From: Labilibaculum sp.
Lineage (GTDB): Bacteria > Bacteroidota > Bacteroidia > Bacteroidales > Marinifilaceae
Direction: 5' to 3'
NCBI RefSeq assembly: GCF_963664555.1
Contig: NZ_OY761461.1
Span: forward strand, 2,790,001 to 2,854,000
Length of the DNA stretch: 64,000 bases
This document shows, in pieces, positions 51,502 through 61,607 of the stretch (position 1 is its first letter; each line of letters opens with the position of its first letter). Made by a program: the position numbers and the translations under genes. The notes under the pieces are model-generated. The model had not been told where the DNA came from. It saw only the letters and a program-made list of their open reading frames with translations, and searched no databases.

Positions 51502-52836
51502 CTAATTACTCAAATTTGGATTGTTGTTTATGGCTTCATCCGGATAACGGAGCGTATAACGGGGATCGCCCTGATTCAGAGTCGCTGATTCTGTTTTGTA
51601 GGCATGATCAATTGGCTCTTGAGTTGTTCTTCGTAAATCGAACCAACGATGTCCTTCAAAAGCAAACTCTCTAAAACGTTCGTTGGCAATTTCTGCGATT
51701 AATTCTGCTTTGTTTAATCCAGCAATACGGGTTACTTCTGTATTGTAAAAATCAGCAAGTAAACGTTTTGCTTTCAACTGATTTAAATAGTTGCGAGCTT
51801 GATCCAAATCGTCTAGTTTTGCCGCACACTCAGCAATTGTCAAATACATTTCAGAGGTTCTGAAACTGCATTTTGAAGCTGTATCAGTTCCTTTATCAAT
51901 GCTGAATTCTCCATTTCCTTCATCGTTAAAATACAGGGAAAAACGCAGGTCATTAACCTGATCGTACATTCCAAGCAATTTATCAGAAACAAAAGATGAA
52001 CCTCCAACTTCAGAAGAGAATACTTCCTCTAAAGCCAAAATGCTCTCAACAGAATTGTATTTGTGCGCAGAAAGAGAATTATCGGCAACTAAATCCTGCA
52101 AATCAACTTTAAACTTTACAACCTCCAATGCTGTTTTTCTTGCATTTTCGAAATCGCCAACATACAAATACACCCTTGATTGAAAGGCCAAAGCAGCCAA
52201 CATACTGAAACGATAATTCAATCCTGTTTCGTAAGTTTCAATGTTCAACTTCGCTATTCCATCTGTAATATCAGATGCTATTTGTGTATAAACCTCACCC
52301 GTACTACTTGCAAAATATTCAGCTTCCGTATCAATTTTTAATGCAAGAGGCACGCCTTTATCGGTATTTGCTGTGGCTGAATTGTAAGGCAAACCATAAA
52401 GATTTACCAGGTTAAAATGCATTAAAGCTCTCAATAAGTAAGCTTCTCCGACAATTTGATCAATTTCTTCAGAACTTCCTTCTGTTGCATCAGCACCGGC
52501 ATCTATAATGTGATTGGCATACATGATCACCTTGTAATATTGCTGCCATGAAAAACCCAATGTGTTCGATGATTGATTGACATCATTCCACAAATAGATA
52601 TCCTGAACTTGTGTTAAATCCCAAGCATTATTGTCCAATTTTAATTCATCAGTTCTGAAAGCAATTCTTTCTTTATCATCAGGAACCCCATCGTATGCGC
52701 TTGTCAGTAAGGCCCGGAAATCATCTGTTGTTGTTGGAATCAACCGATCCTTTGGCTTTACATCCAAATAATTGTCGCAGGAAGAATAGCTTACTACTGC
52801 CAACAACAGCGCAATGTATATATTTATTTTTTTCAT
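51502..52836 (-). CDS. SusD/RagB-family surface lipoprotein
   Basis: About 444 residues from MKKINIYIALLLAVVSYSSC, a lipoprotein signal; the ATG 12 bp upstream (MTYT) is less likely. TPR-like helices and C-terminal blocks EIANERFREFAFEGHRWFDLRR are the family hallmark. It is the lid of the SusC channel and binds ligand on the cell surface. It overlaps the SusC gene end and is co-transcribed with it. The ligand is unknown. Confidence 0.93.
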   Translation of the reverse strand: MKKINIYIALLLAVVSYSSCDNYLDVKPKDRLIPTTTDDFRALLTSAYDGVPDDKERIAFRTDELKLDNNAWDLTQVQDIYLWNDVNQSSNTLGFSWQQYYKVIMYANHIIDAGADATEGSSEEIDQIVGEAYLLRALMHFNLVNLYGLPYNSATANTDKGVPLALKIDTEAEYFASSTGEVYTQIASDITDGIAKLNIETYETGLNYRFSMLAALAFQSRVYLYVGDFENARKTALEVVKFKVDLQDLVADNSLSAHKYNSVESILALEEVFSSEVGGSSFVSDKLLGMYDQVNDLRFSLYFNDEGNGEFSIDKGTDTASKCSFRTSEMYLTIAECAAKLDDLDQARNYLNQLKAKRLLADFYNTEVTRIAGLNKAELIAEIANERFREFAFEGHRWFDLRRTTQEPIDHAYKTESATLNQGDPRYTLRYPDEAINNNPNLSN

Positions 52837-52847
52837 TGTGTAAGTCA

Positions 52848-55800
52848 TTAGAAAGTTAAATTAACACCTAAAGTATAAGATTTTTGCTGTGGCTGAGCGT
52901 AAATATTACCATACGATTCAGGATCAAAATAGCCATCGTAACCATTTGAAATCACAAAAGGATTACGCGCCTCTAAACTAAATCTTACGTTAGATAATCT
53001 GATGCGCTTTAACATTGCATCAGGCAAGGTGTAACCCAAACGAATACTACTGATTCTCATATAGTTTACCTTTTTCAACCAAGTATCCAAATGACGGTAT
53101 GTTCCTGCATTATCAATGTTATCGTACCACTGTTTTTCCATCCAATAGGCACCATCAGCTGAAGTGGCACCTAATAAATTTGGCAGGTTTTTATTGGTAC
53201 CATTGATTACATCCAATAAATTACGTGATGTATTTCTTCCTCTGTCATACTCAGTCATGCTGTAATTTGGCTGCGCCAAAATATTCATCCCAAGGTTAAA
53301 ATTCGCAGAGACAGCCAAATCAATATTTTTATATTTAAATGTATTGATAATACCACCGGAATATTTAGGATCTGAATCACCAGCATATGTGAAAAGCTCA
53401 CGCACTTGCTCAGTTGTTAAATTTGAACCCGCATAATTTCCCGGCCAAAAATCAGCATATTGATCGTATAGATCGAAAAACTCTTTTCCTGTTACAGCAG
53501 CTCCATCCTTATCGAACAAAGGATATCCGTTCTCATCAAAGCCCTTTGTTTTAATTACCCAAACCGAATTAGCGGAGTATCCTTCGCGGGAAGGCAAGAA
53601 CTGATTTGCCGGAATCTTTTCTTTTAGTACTTTGTTCTCGTTATGTGCAATATTAAAACTGGTATTCCATTCGAAATCTTTCGTTTTAATATTTCTGGTT
53701 GAAATACTCAATTCCCATCCCTTGTTTGTCATTTCGGCCCAGTTTACCGACATGGCACTAAAACCGGTTTCATGCGGAAGATTCTGAGTCCCTATCAAAT
53801 CCGTTCCTTTTCTTTCATAATAGTCGAAACTCATACGAATAGCATGACGAAATAAAGACAGATCAGTACCAATATTGTAAGTAGAAGTTTTTTCCCAACG
53901 CAATTTATCATTTGGCAAACCACTAACATCAATACCATCTTCGTTGGTTCCCGGAAGATTGGAAACTGTGGTAGGTATACCAATAATATAAGGTGAACTA
54001 TCTTTATCGATGTTTCCCTGCAGTCCGTAAGATGCACGAAATTTCAACTGACTCAACCAATCAATATCAGTTAAAAAACTCTCCTCGCTGGCATTCCAGG
54101 CTCCACTTAAAGCGTATAAAGGCAAATATCTGTATTTTGGATCAACACCAAACAAATCTGAACCATCGAAACGAATACTTCCAAAAAAAGTGTAACGCCT
54201 GTCGTAAGTGTACGAAGCCGTTCCAAAAAAGGAAGCATAGCGGTTCTTTCTATATACTTTACTGAACAATGGAAATGATTTTGCATCAGCTTCATCTCTA
54301 AAAATGACTGGCTTGGAAGTCATTCTATCGGCATTCCATCCGTATGCGGCGGAAAAAACCTGAGTATATTCATTTTGGCGTAATTCATTTCCAATCATGA
54401 ACTCAACTTCATGTTTTTCATTAAAAAGTTGATTGTACTCTATAATGTTTTTCCAATTATAAGAACTGTTATCCGCTTCCCAATTTTGAAGAACTCCACC
54501 TTCAGGAATGAAATAGAATGGTTTTCCTCCTGAAAAATAGCGGCTTTTGTGACGCTCTTTTCTGGCAAAGAAAGTCTCCTCTTCCGCTTCTTTTTTAGTA
54601 TTTGTTTTGTCTATCTGAATGCCGTATTGAGTACGGAATTTAAGATGAGAATTTAAATCCCATTCCAAATCTAAAATAGCATTCACACTTTGTCCTTTTA
54701 ACTTGTTCTGAGTTCCTGCTCTTTCTTCTAAAATATTGAAAGGAATGTAGGCAATGTTATACAAGCCTTCCTCGTCAATATTATACACGTAGTTATTATC
54801 TTCATCGCGCAATTTCAAATATGGATTAGCCAAACGCACATAGTTTGCTGGATTTGTCAACATATTCGAACTTGTCAAATATGTTTTGTTCTTGCGTTCG
54901 TTGGCAAATAAACTAACACCTAATCTTAAATTGTCCCGTAAGTTGAAATCGGTTTTTAAAGTTACATTGTAACGACTAAGCGATGTACCGATAGTTGTTC
55001 CTTTTTCGGTATGAGCACCTAAGGAAAAATAGTAAGTTGCCAAATCACTTCCACCGGAAACACTCAGACTATGATCCTGATTCACTGCATTCTGATACAA
55101 TTCATCTTCTAAATTAGCATCAACGCTTCTTAAAGCATTAATAGCGGCCAATGATTCCGGTGCAATTGCTGAAACACCACCTGTTTGGTAATTGTCCCAA
55201 TCATTATTTGCATTCAAAATTTGTGAAACACTACCATACTGACTGTTATAGGTAAGATCGGTACGACCGGCCAAAGCCATTTCCAAATCCACCTTCTCAT
55301 TCGAATTCATTAAATTCAACTTGTCAAAATCAGGTCGTGAAATAAACGAAGTATTGCTCGTCAAATTCACTTTCATTTGTCCGGCTTTACCCTTTTTAGT
55401 TGTAATCACAATTACCCCATTTGCAGCGCGGGCACCATAAATTGCAGTTGCTGCAGCATCTTTTAGTATTGTAATATCAGCAATGTCCTGAGGATTTAAA
55501 CCACCAACAGAAGAATTGTACAACTGATCGATATTGTCTTTGTCGTTGTAATCAGGAACTTCGTTCCCTTCCAATGGAATACCATCCAATACCCATAGAG
55601 GATCTTGAGTTCCGTTTAATGACGCTGTTCCACGGATACGGATTTTTGCCGGAGCCCCAGGTGCCCCACCCTGAACAATACTGGTCACACCGGCAATTTG
55701 CCCACTTAACATCTGATCCACGTTTGGTACACCGGCTTGTCTGATATTGTCAGCATTCACTTTAACAACCGCCGAAGTCAGCTTGCGTTTTTCGATTTTC

Positions 55801-56174
55801 TGATAGCCGGTAACAACAACCTCGCCCAATTCACTGGTTGAATCGCTAAGTTTAATCGTAATAAATGATTTTCCTGTAATATCAACCATTTGAGTTTCGA
55901 AACCCAAAAAGCTGCAGGCAATCGTATTCAATTCTTTAGGAACTTCCAAAGTAAAGTTTCCATCAAAATCGGTAATTGTTCCTAATGTGATGTTCTCAAT
56001 AATCCCTTTCATATTGGTTTCGGTACCAATGGTTGACTTATCAATGTAAACCGAAGCACCAATTAGAACTTCGCCATCACTTTCGGAAAGAACCGTTCCT
56101 TTAATCTGCTTCATTTCCTGCGCCCATCCAAATGCGGGCATCAAGATCAAAAGCAGGCTTATCAGTCTTTTCAT
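52848..56174 (-). CDS. SusC/RagA-family TonB-dependent transporter
   Basis: 1108 residues. Signal peptide (ISLLLILMPAFGWAQ), a carboxypeptidase-regulatory-like domain with an extra loop (about 20-115), a plug with the SusC signature ending GVIVITTKKGK, and a barrel ending SYTLGVNLTF. It transports the ligand gathered by the SusD partner. The neighbouring secreted metalloprotease suggests peptides, as for RagAB of Porphyromonas, rather than glycans; no glycoside hydrolase is here. Confidence 0.95.
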   Translation of the reverse strand: MKRLISLLLILMPAFGWAQEMKQIKGTVLSESDGEVLIGASVYIDKSTIGTETNMKGIIENITLGTITDFDGNFTLEVPKELNTIACSFLGFETQMVDITGKSFITIKLSDSTSELGEVVVTGYQKIEKRKLTSAVVKVNADNIRQAGVPNVDQMLSGQIAGVTSIVQGGAPGAPAKIRIRGTASLNGTQDPLWVLDGIPLEGNEVPDYNDKDNIDQLYNSSVGGLNPQDIADITILKDAAATAIYGARAANGVIVITTKKGKAGQMKVNLTSNTSFISRPDFDKLNLMNSNEKVDLEMALAGRTDLTYNSQYGSVSQILNANNDWDNYQTGGVSAIAPESLAAINALRSVDANLEDELYQNAVNQDHSLSVSGGSDLATYYFSLGAHTEKGTTIGTSLSRYNVTLKTDFNLRDNLRLGVSLFANERKNKTYLTSSNMLTNPANYVRLANPYLKLRDEDNNYVYNIDEEGLYNIAYIPFNILEERAGTQNKLKGQSVNAILDLEWDLNSHLKFRTQYGIQIDKTNTKKEAEEETFFARKERHKSRYFSGGKPFYFIPEGGVLQNWEADNSSYNWKNIIEYNQLFNEKHEVEFMIGNELRQNEYTQVFSAAYGWNADRMTSKPVIFRDEADAKSFPLFSKVYRKNRYASFFGTASYTYDRRYTFFGSIRFDGSDLFGVDPKYRYLPLYALSGAWNASEESFLTDIDWLSQLKFRASYGLQGNIDKDSSPYIIGIPTTVSNLPGTNEDGIDVSGLPNDKLRWEKTSTYNIGTDLSLFRHAIRMSFDYYERKGTDLIGTQNLPHETGFSAMSVNWAEMTNKGWELSISTRNIKTKDFEWNTSFNIAHNENKVLKEKIPANQFLPSREGYSANSVWVIKTKGFDENGYPLFDKDGAAVTGKEFFDLYDQYADFWPGNYAGSNLTTEQVRELFTYAGDSDPKYSGGIINTFKYKNIDLAVSANFNLGMNILAQPNYSMTEYDRGRNTSRNLLDVINGTNKNLPNLLGATSADGAYWMEKQWYDNIDNAGTYRHLDTWLKKVNYMRISSIRLGYTLPDAMLKRIRLSNVRFSLEARNPFVISNGYDGYFDPESYGNIYAQPQQKSYTLGVNLTF

Positions 56175-56225
56175 AAATTCTTGTTTTTATTGGTTAGTAA
56201 AATAGTGGTTAATTCATACAAAAAA

Positions 56226-56256
56226 CAGACAGAGAGATTTTTTATCTCTCCATCTG
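56226..56256 (-). terminator. Terminator between the protease and SusC genes
   Basis: CAGATGGAGAGAT pairs with ATCTCTCTGTCTG on the minus strand, with TTTTTTG following. The SusCD pair is therefore probably transcribed from its own promoter in the gap 56175-56225. Confidence 0.8.
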
Positions 56257-56268
56257 CAGGATCTATTT

Positions 56269-58956
56269 TCAATGTGTATTTAATGCTTCTTCAATCCGAA
56301 GAATCAAATCCTGATAATGAAAACGTGTTGCTTCATCGGCAATCTTCAACTTCTTCGATAACAACTCCTTAATGCGCAGCAACTCACCACGTTTCACCGA
56401 CACATCATCCGACACCCTATTCATTGTGGCATAAAACAGGTTTCGGTTGGCGTAACGGTCCGATACATCCTCCTGATCATGAAAAAGGGCCCGGCTCTTT
56501 ACTCCATAATCACACAGCAAGGGCATGTGCTGATGCAACGGACAACATCTATCCTTATGTTCACGTAGAGACTTTTTGCTTGTTTTCTCTAAAGTCTGGT
56601 TTTGAGAAATAATTAAAACATCAACAAAGTTCTTTTGCGACTGACGGGTAAAAACATCCAACTTGTGATTTTTAATCGTTTCACTAAATATTCCCTGATG
56701 TAAATCACTCATCATTTCTGTCAGAGTATATGCTTTACTGCCATTTTCAGCTTCGTTTTGCTGCATGCGCAACAGTCGTTCTTTTTCCAGTAAGGAGTAA
56801 AAAATGCGGGCATGCAAATCCCTAAATAAGGTTGTTGGAGCGTATTCAATATCACCAACTACTGATTCCCTAATCGGATATGATTTTTTATAAATCTCAG
56901 CATTGGCAATCCATTGTGGAATATTAATCACTTCCTCGATCAAATATTTAATTGCATCTTTTTGTTTTGCTTTTTCGACATGTACATAAGCTGATTTAGT
57001 CTCGCCAAATACCGGTTGATCCAAATAAACACCTCCCACATTTGCCACAACATGATTCGCGTAAGTAAACCATTGCCCGATTACTCCCATCATCATTTTA
57101 CCTGCTTTTTCGTAGCTTTCACCTTCTTCGCAAGTCCATTTTTCTACTTCAGGAACAATTCGTTTCAAATTCGCCAGGCCGTAACGACTTGCTTTCATCG
57201 AATTGTCACCCAAGTCTTCGCTTTGCGCTGATGGATCGATGGTATTCTTTCCGTCTTGCTGCGGACCGTAATGATACAATGGGTCGTTTTCGTGATTCCT
57301 TATCATTTGACTCAAAACCTTCACTTCGTCCCAAGGAGTATCTTCCTGAATCCATCGATAAGCCCAGGCAATTGCATATTTATCGTACACACCAATCTGA
57401 GGCGTAATGTTTACCACTTCATCTTTTGGCTGCGCTACATAGTTGAAACGGGCGTAATCCATAATGGATGGAGCCGTTCCGCCCATTTTAGCCGTAAATG
57501 ATTTGGAACGCAAAGAATCCACAGGAAAAGCCGCTGAAGCCCCCATATTGTGCATTAAACCCAGGGTGTGACCAATTTCGTGGGAAGAAACAAAGCGGAT
57601 GGCATGAGCCATGTGTTCATCGCTAAATTTATTGTCTCTTGCTTTTGGGTCGATTACTCCGGTCTGAATACGAATCCATGAATGCAGGGCAGTCATCACA
57701 TTGTGCCACCAAATAACGTCAGCCTCAATAATTTCACCTGAGCGTGGATCTACAACAGATGGTCCCATTGCATTTGCCTGATTGGATGCGGCATAAGTAA
57801 TCATGGAGTAACGAACATCATCACCGTCAAAATCAGGATCGTTGGCAGGAACATCTTTTGCGACAATAGCATTTTTAAATCCAGCTTTTTCAAAAGCAGA
57901 CTGCCAATCTGTTATTCCATCTTTAATCGCCTGCCGCCATTGCGGAGGTGTCGAAGGATCGATATAATACACAATTGGCTTTTTCGGTTCCACCAATTCT
58001 CCTGCCAAATATTTTTCTACATCTTCGGTTTTCGGCTCCAATCTCCAGCGATTCACAAACTCTCTGTTTTCAACAGCCTGCTGATCATCACGATAATAAA
58101 AATGTTTGGTTGTAAAGTATCCGATTCTACGGTCTGCAAATCTTGGTTTCATGGCTTTTTCGGCTAACAAAACCATATTCGATGTAACTTCTACAGTCAC
58201 TGTAATTCCTTCTGCTTTAGTGGTCAGCAATGACTTCATTACCAAATTTTTAGGAAAGCTTTTGGCGGCACTTATTTTCGAAAGATCTTTCACGGCAGAT
58301 CCCGGCATTCCAAGGATTCCAAACAGATCATTCAAACTTTTCTCAGTTCCGTCAAACACTTTGTTTACCTTAAAAACATAACTGGCAGAGTCTTTTCCAA
58401 AACATGCCAAATCGAAACATTCCCGTATGGAAGGCATGTAATTATCTTTCACCGATTGAGTAATTGCATCTCCTGCTTTCCCTTCGTAATATGGATGATA
58501 AGTTTTCACCCAAATTTTTTCAGTTAAGGTATCCACTTCAAAACGAATCAATAAATTTTGATAGTTGATTCCTTTGTTAAAACCCAACTCATTGATCTCG
58601 GAAGGAACTTTAGAGATTTTATTGACCAAAAGAAAGTCGCGGTGAAGCAACGAATCCGGGATTTCGAAATAGTAATCCTTTTTTACTCTGTGAATAGCTA
58701 TTACTCCTTTTTTCGTAATCGCATCCGAAGTAATTATTTCATCGTACTTCTTCAGTTTTGAATCTTTGTCTTTTCCTTTTGTCGTATCCGACTCGGTTTC
58801 TGTCTTTTTCTTCTTCCAGAATGTAAAAATTCCATCTTCTGCAGAAACAGAAGTTCGCTCTGACGCCTGTGATGACAAACTCATTCCCCCCAGAATAAAT
58901 GCCATCAAAAACAGCCGCGTAATTTTGTGATTTGGTGTGATTGTGCTTAAGTTCAT
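56269..58956 (-). CDS. Secreted zinc metalloprotease (DUF5117/DUF5118 type)
   Basis: 895 residues. A signal peptide lies at about 12-31 (ITRLFLMAFILGGMSLSSQA). The metzincin site HEIGHTLGLMH has zinc ligands His459, His463 and His469, with Glu460 as catalytic base and Met499 in the Met-turn SIMDYA. Flanking regions match the large DUF5117/DUF5118 proteases of Bacteroidota (ITSDAITKKGVIAIHRVKKDYYFEIP at the start; ARFNYVAQP). Periplasmic or surface proteolysis feeding the SusCD pair is inferred. Confidence 0.88.
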   Translation of the reverse strand: MNLSTITPNHKITRLFLMAFILGGMSLSSQASERTSVSAEDGIFTFWKKKKTETESDTTKGKDKDSKLKKYDEIITSDAITKKGVIAIHRVKKDYYFEIPDSLLHRDFLLVNKISKVPSEINELGFNKGINYQNLLIRFEVDTLTEKIWVKTYHPYYEGKAGDAITQSVKDNYMPSIRECFDLACFGKDSASYVFKVNKVFDGTEKSLNDLFGILGMPGSAVKDLSKISAAKSFPKNLVMKSLLTTKAEGITVTVEVTSNMVLLAEKAMKPRFADRRIGYFTTKHFYYRDDQQAVENREFVNRWRLEPKTEDVEKYLAGELVEPKKPIVYYIDPSTPPQWRQAIKDGITDWQSAFEKAGFKNAIVAKDVPANDPDFDGDDVRYSMITYAASNQANAMGPSVVDPRSGEIIEADVIWWHNVMTALHSWIRIQTGVIDPKARDNKFSDEHMAHAIRFVSSHEIGHTLGLMHNMGASAAFPVDSLRSKSFTAKMGGTAPSIMDYARFNYVAQPKDEVVNITPQIGVYDKYAIAWAYRWIQEDTPWDEVKVLSQMIRNHENDPLYHYGPQQDGKNTIDPSAQSEDLGDNSMKASRYGLANLKRIVPEVEKWTCEEGESYEKAGKMMMGVIGQWFTYANHVVANVGGVYLDQPVFGETKSAYVHVEKAKQKDAIKYLIEEVINIPQWIANAEIYKKSYPIRESVVGDIEYAPTTLFRDLHARIFYSLLEKERLLRMQQNEAENGSKAYTLTEMMSDLHQGIFSETIKNHKLDVFTRQSQKNFVDVLIISQNQTLEKTSKKSLREHKDRCCPLHQHMPLLCDYGVKSRALFHDQEDVSDRYANRNLFYATMNRVSDDVSVKRGELLRIKELLSKKLKIADEATRFHYQDLILRIEEALNTH

Positions 58957-59152
58957 TTAGTATATTTTGTTTGTAGTTGTGAGCATCGCCCCTACACGAA
59001 TACTCACGTCACTGCATAATTCAATTTTATTCGTTTTACTACTGCCTAATGAATTCCATTGAGCAATAATCCGAAACAAAAATGAATTAATTTTGATCTG
59101 CAAGAAAAAAGAAGGGAGTGAACCGGAAAGATTAAGGAGTGAATGACAAAAA

Positions 59153-59178
59153 AACCGGTATGAAGCCTTTATGCCGAA
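59153..59178 (-). terminator. Terminator after the histidine kinase
   Basis: CGGCAT and ATACCG (one G-U pair), loop AAAGGCTTC, followed by GGTTTTTTTG on the minus strand. Confidence 0.6.
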
Positions 59179-59199
59179 TAAAAAAACAAGCTTCCGGGA

Positions 59200-61146
59200 T
59201 TAAAACAAAGGCAGTTTTACCCTGAAAAACCCATTTTCAATACCATAAACAGGTTGTTTATCGCCCAAAAAAGCATACAAAGCTTCGAGCGTTTTTAATC
59301 CGGTACCCGGACTGTGACTCATATCGGTTCGGGGCTGGTACGGATTTTCAACAATTAAATAGTATTCCTCTGAAACAGATATACGAACAGTCAGCGGTTT
59401 TTCACTTGTTATTACATTGTGTTTGATCGCATTTTCCACCAGTGATTGTATGCTGACAGACGGCAGCTTTCGGTTTAATGCTTCGTCTTTAATATCATAT
59501 TCTAAAAGAAGATTATCCCCAAAGCGGATTTTCTGCAGGAAAAGATACTGCTTAATAAAATCGAGCTCCTGTTTTAAACTGATCAGATTACTGTTGTTAC
59601 TATCCAGTAAATAACGGTAGACCTTTGACAGACTCAAAATAAACTTTCTGGCCAGTTTTGGCTCTCCCTCTACCAAGGCATAAAGGGAATTTAGAGAATT
59701 AAATAAGAAGTGCGGATTGATCTGATTTTTTATATTCTTAAGCTGCGCTTTTACTTTTTCTTCTTCCTCTTCGATGGCCTTGCGCCGAAGTTCAAGGGTT
59801 TCACTAATATCAAAACGGAAACTGGAAACACCCACAACTTTCCCTTCTGCGTCGGATATTGCATTAAAAATCTGCTGATAATCGATGCCATGTCTTTGAA
59901 ATTCCACTAAAAAATGATCTCCTGTTAATGCCCGGTCCAAATACTTTTTCATTTGAATGCGGAAATCACCATAATAAGCATCCAATAAATTACTTCCCAG
60001 CTGAATCCCCCCTCCTTCGTTTTTCTCCAGGTTTGATTTATGAACACTATTGAAACTTGTATACCTGTAATTTTTATCTACTGAAAAAATCATGATTTGA
60101 TCAGTACTCTCCATAATCGAAGACAATTTACTTACCTCATTGCGGTGTTTTCTCTCGGCCCTTTGCCGCTTGCTAAATTCATGAAACCACCTGCGCTGCG
60201 AAAAGTAAAGAAGTACCATCAGTGAAAGCGCCAGCACCAAACCAATCAGAAAGGTTGAATTGCGGATTTCCTGAACAGACTCACGGACATTAAAAAGAGG
60301 AACACTAACAGTTACCAGCCATTTTTTTTCCAAATTACCAATTTTGATGGGCTGATATACCCTCATCACCTGCACCTGCAAAAAATCGGAATGTACCTCT
60401 TCCTGATATTTACTCCCGGAAGCCAGAACTTCATAAATCCGGGCGCCTTCCGCCAATGTGTCCATTCGCTTCCCAATTAGGTTTTCATCGGGATGAGATA
60501 TACAATAACCTTGTTCTGAAATAATGGTTACATAAGCTCTTCCCAAGGATTCATTCCCATAAAAATGCTGCTGAAAGTGATACAAATCCAAATCTGTTCC
60601 TAAAACCCCGATCATCTTTTCGTTCTTAATCACAGGCACCAGCACTGTTGCCAGCAAACGATTATCAGGACTCCAATAGGGAGCCGATATCATCTCTTTT
60701 CCCTGAATCATTACCTTTTTGATTAAATCCAGCTGTTTATCCAAAAGTGCACTCTTAGCAATTTCATTTCCCTTTTTCCTAAAATACACTTTCAATTTCC
60801 CCGGACCTGAAGCATCATCTTTGTCAACCGGTGAATACCAGCAAGCATTTAATTCATTTCTGATTTTCAATTCAGACTGAAGCGTTTTTACGATTACCTT
60901 TTCATCCTGCCCGGTAAAATCAATTGCCTCCGCCAGGGAGTTGGCCATCAAACCTGTGCGCAGAACACTGCCATCCAATTCGTTTTTAACGATTAAGAAA
61001 CTGTTCTGAGCTTTTGAAACAGCAAAGTCGGTACTCATTTTCCGGGCAGTAACGGCCATCTTCTCACCTATTAAATAAGCGACACCTCCAAAACTCAGAA
61101 TAATAATTATCCCGACCAGTACAATTGATTTGCTGCGAAACTTCAT
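59200..61146 (-). CDS. LytS/YehU-type histidine kinase with dCache sensor
   Basis: About 648 residues from MKFRSKSIVLVGIIIIL. A longer reading from 61248 adds an aromatic leader that I consider upstream DNA. One helix, a dCache-like periplasmic domain (about 30-300, RNELNACWYSPV, LLATVLVPVIKNEKMIGVLGTDLDL), a second helix (FLIGLVLALSLMVLLYF), a PAS-like domain, then the His_kinase block with QINPHFLFNSLNSLYALV and the ATPase N-box LVENAIKHN. Senses a periplasmic small molecule and signals to the LytTR regulator, by position. Confidence 0.9.
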   Translation of the reverse strand: MKFRSKSIVLVGIIIILSFGGVAYLIGEKMAVTARKMSTDFAVSKAQNSFLIVKNELDGSVLRTGLMANSLAEAIDFTGQDEKVIVKTLQSELKIRNELNACWYSPVDKDDASGPGKLKVYFRKKGNEIAKSALLDKQLDLIKKVMIQGKEMISAPYWSPDNRLLATVLVPVIKNEKMIGVLGTDLDLYHFQQHFYGNESLGRAYVTIISEQGYCISHPDENLIGKRMDTLAEGARIYEVLASGSKYQEEVHSDFLQVQVMRVYQPIKIGNLEKKWLVTVSVPLFNVRESVQEIRNSTFLIGLVLALSLMVLLYFSQRRWFHEFSKRQRAERKHRNEVSKLSSIMESTDQIMIFSVDKNYRYTSFNSVHKSNLEKNEGGGIQLGSNLLDAYYGDFRIQMKKYLDRALTGDHFLVEFQRHGIDYQQIFNAISDAEGKVVGVSSFRFDISETLELRRKAIEEEEEKVKAQLKNIKNQINPHFLFNSLNSLYALVEGEPKLARKFILSLSKVYRYLLDSNNSNLISLKQELDFIKQYLFLQKIRFGDNLLLEYDIKDEALNRKLPSVSIQSLVENAIKHNVITSEKPLTVRISVSEEYYLIVENPYQPRTDMSHSPGTGLKTLEALYAFLGDKQPVYGIENGFFRVKLPLF

Positions 61147-61607
61147 CCTGTAATAATAAGTGAAGCACAAATGTAGCAGTTCAAAAGTGTAGTATCCAAA
61201 TCGCAGCAGGAAAAAAAACTGCAATTGGTAAAACCGTACTAATTTCATCTAAATTTTGCCTGCTTCCATATAATTCATCTAAATAACATGTTCCCCAACA
61301 TATTTTCATCCACAAGCTAAGTAATCCATTACCAGAACTTTTGCATTTGAAATATCGTTTGCACTAAAAATCTCACTATTACCAGGTATTGCATGTAAAA
61401 ATAGAAAAGAGTTCCTTTGCACCCTGTTAGCAAAAAAGAGTTTTAAGTCTTCTTCTTTTGCTGATCAAAAAGTACAAAATAAGAGAAGCTGTAATACAAA
61501 AAATTTAAGCGGACAAACACCAAGGGTCAAGTATTAACTTTGATTTTTTCAAACCATTACAAGACTGATGATTGTTCCATTCAACCATTGAAAAAATCAT
61601 TATCAGA
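61147..61607. other. Divergent promoter region kinase/pflB
   Basis: 461 bases without a gene. It carries promoters for the minus-strand kinase and for pflB. Only the TAACTTTG element (61535-61542) stands out; no repeats or structured RNA seen. Confidence 0.5.
61535..61542 (+). promoter_or_regulatory. -7 promoter element for pflB
   Basis: TAACTTTG fits TAnnTTTG, 66 bp upstream of the pflB ATG. No convincing -33 box. Confidence 0.4.
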
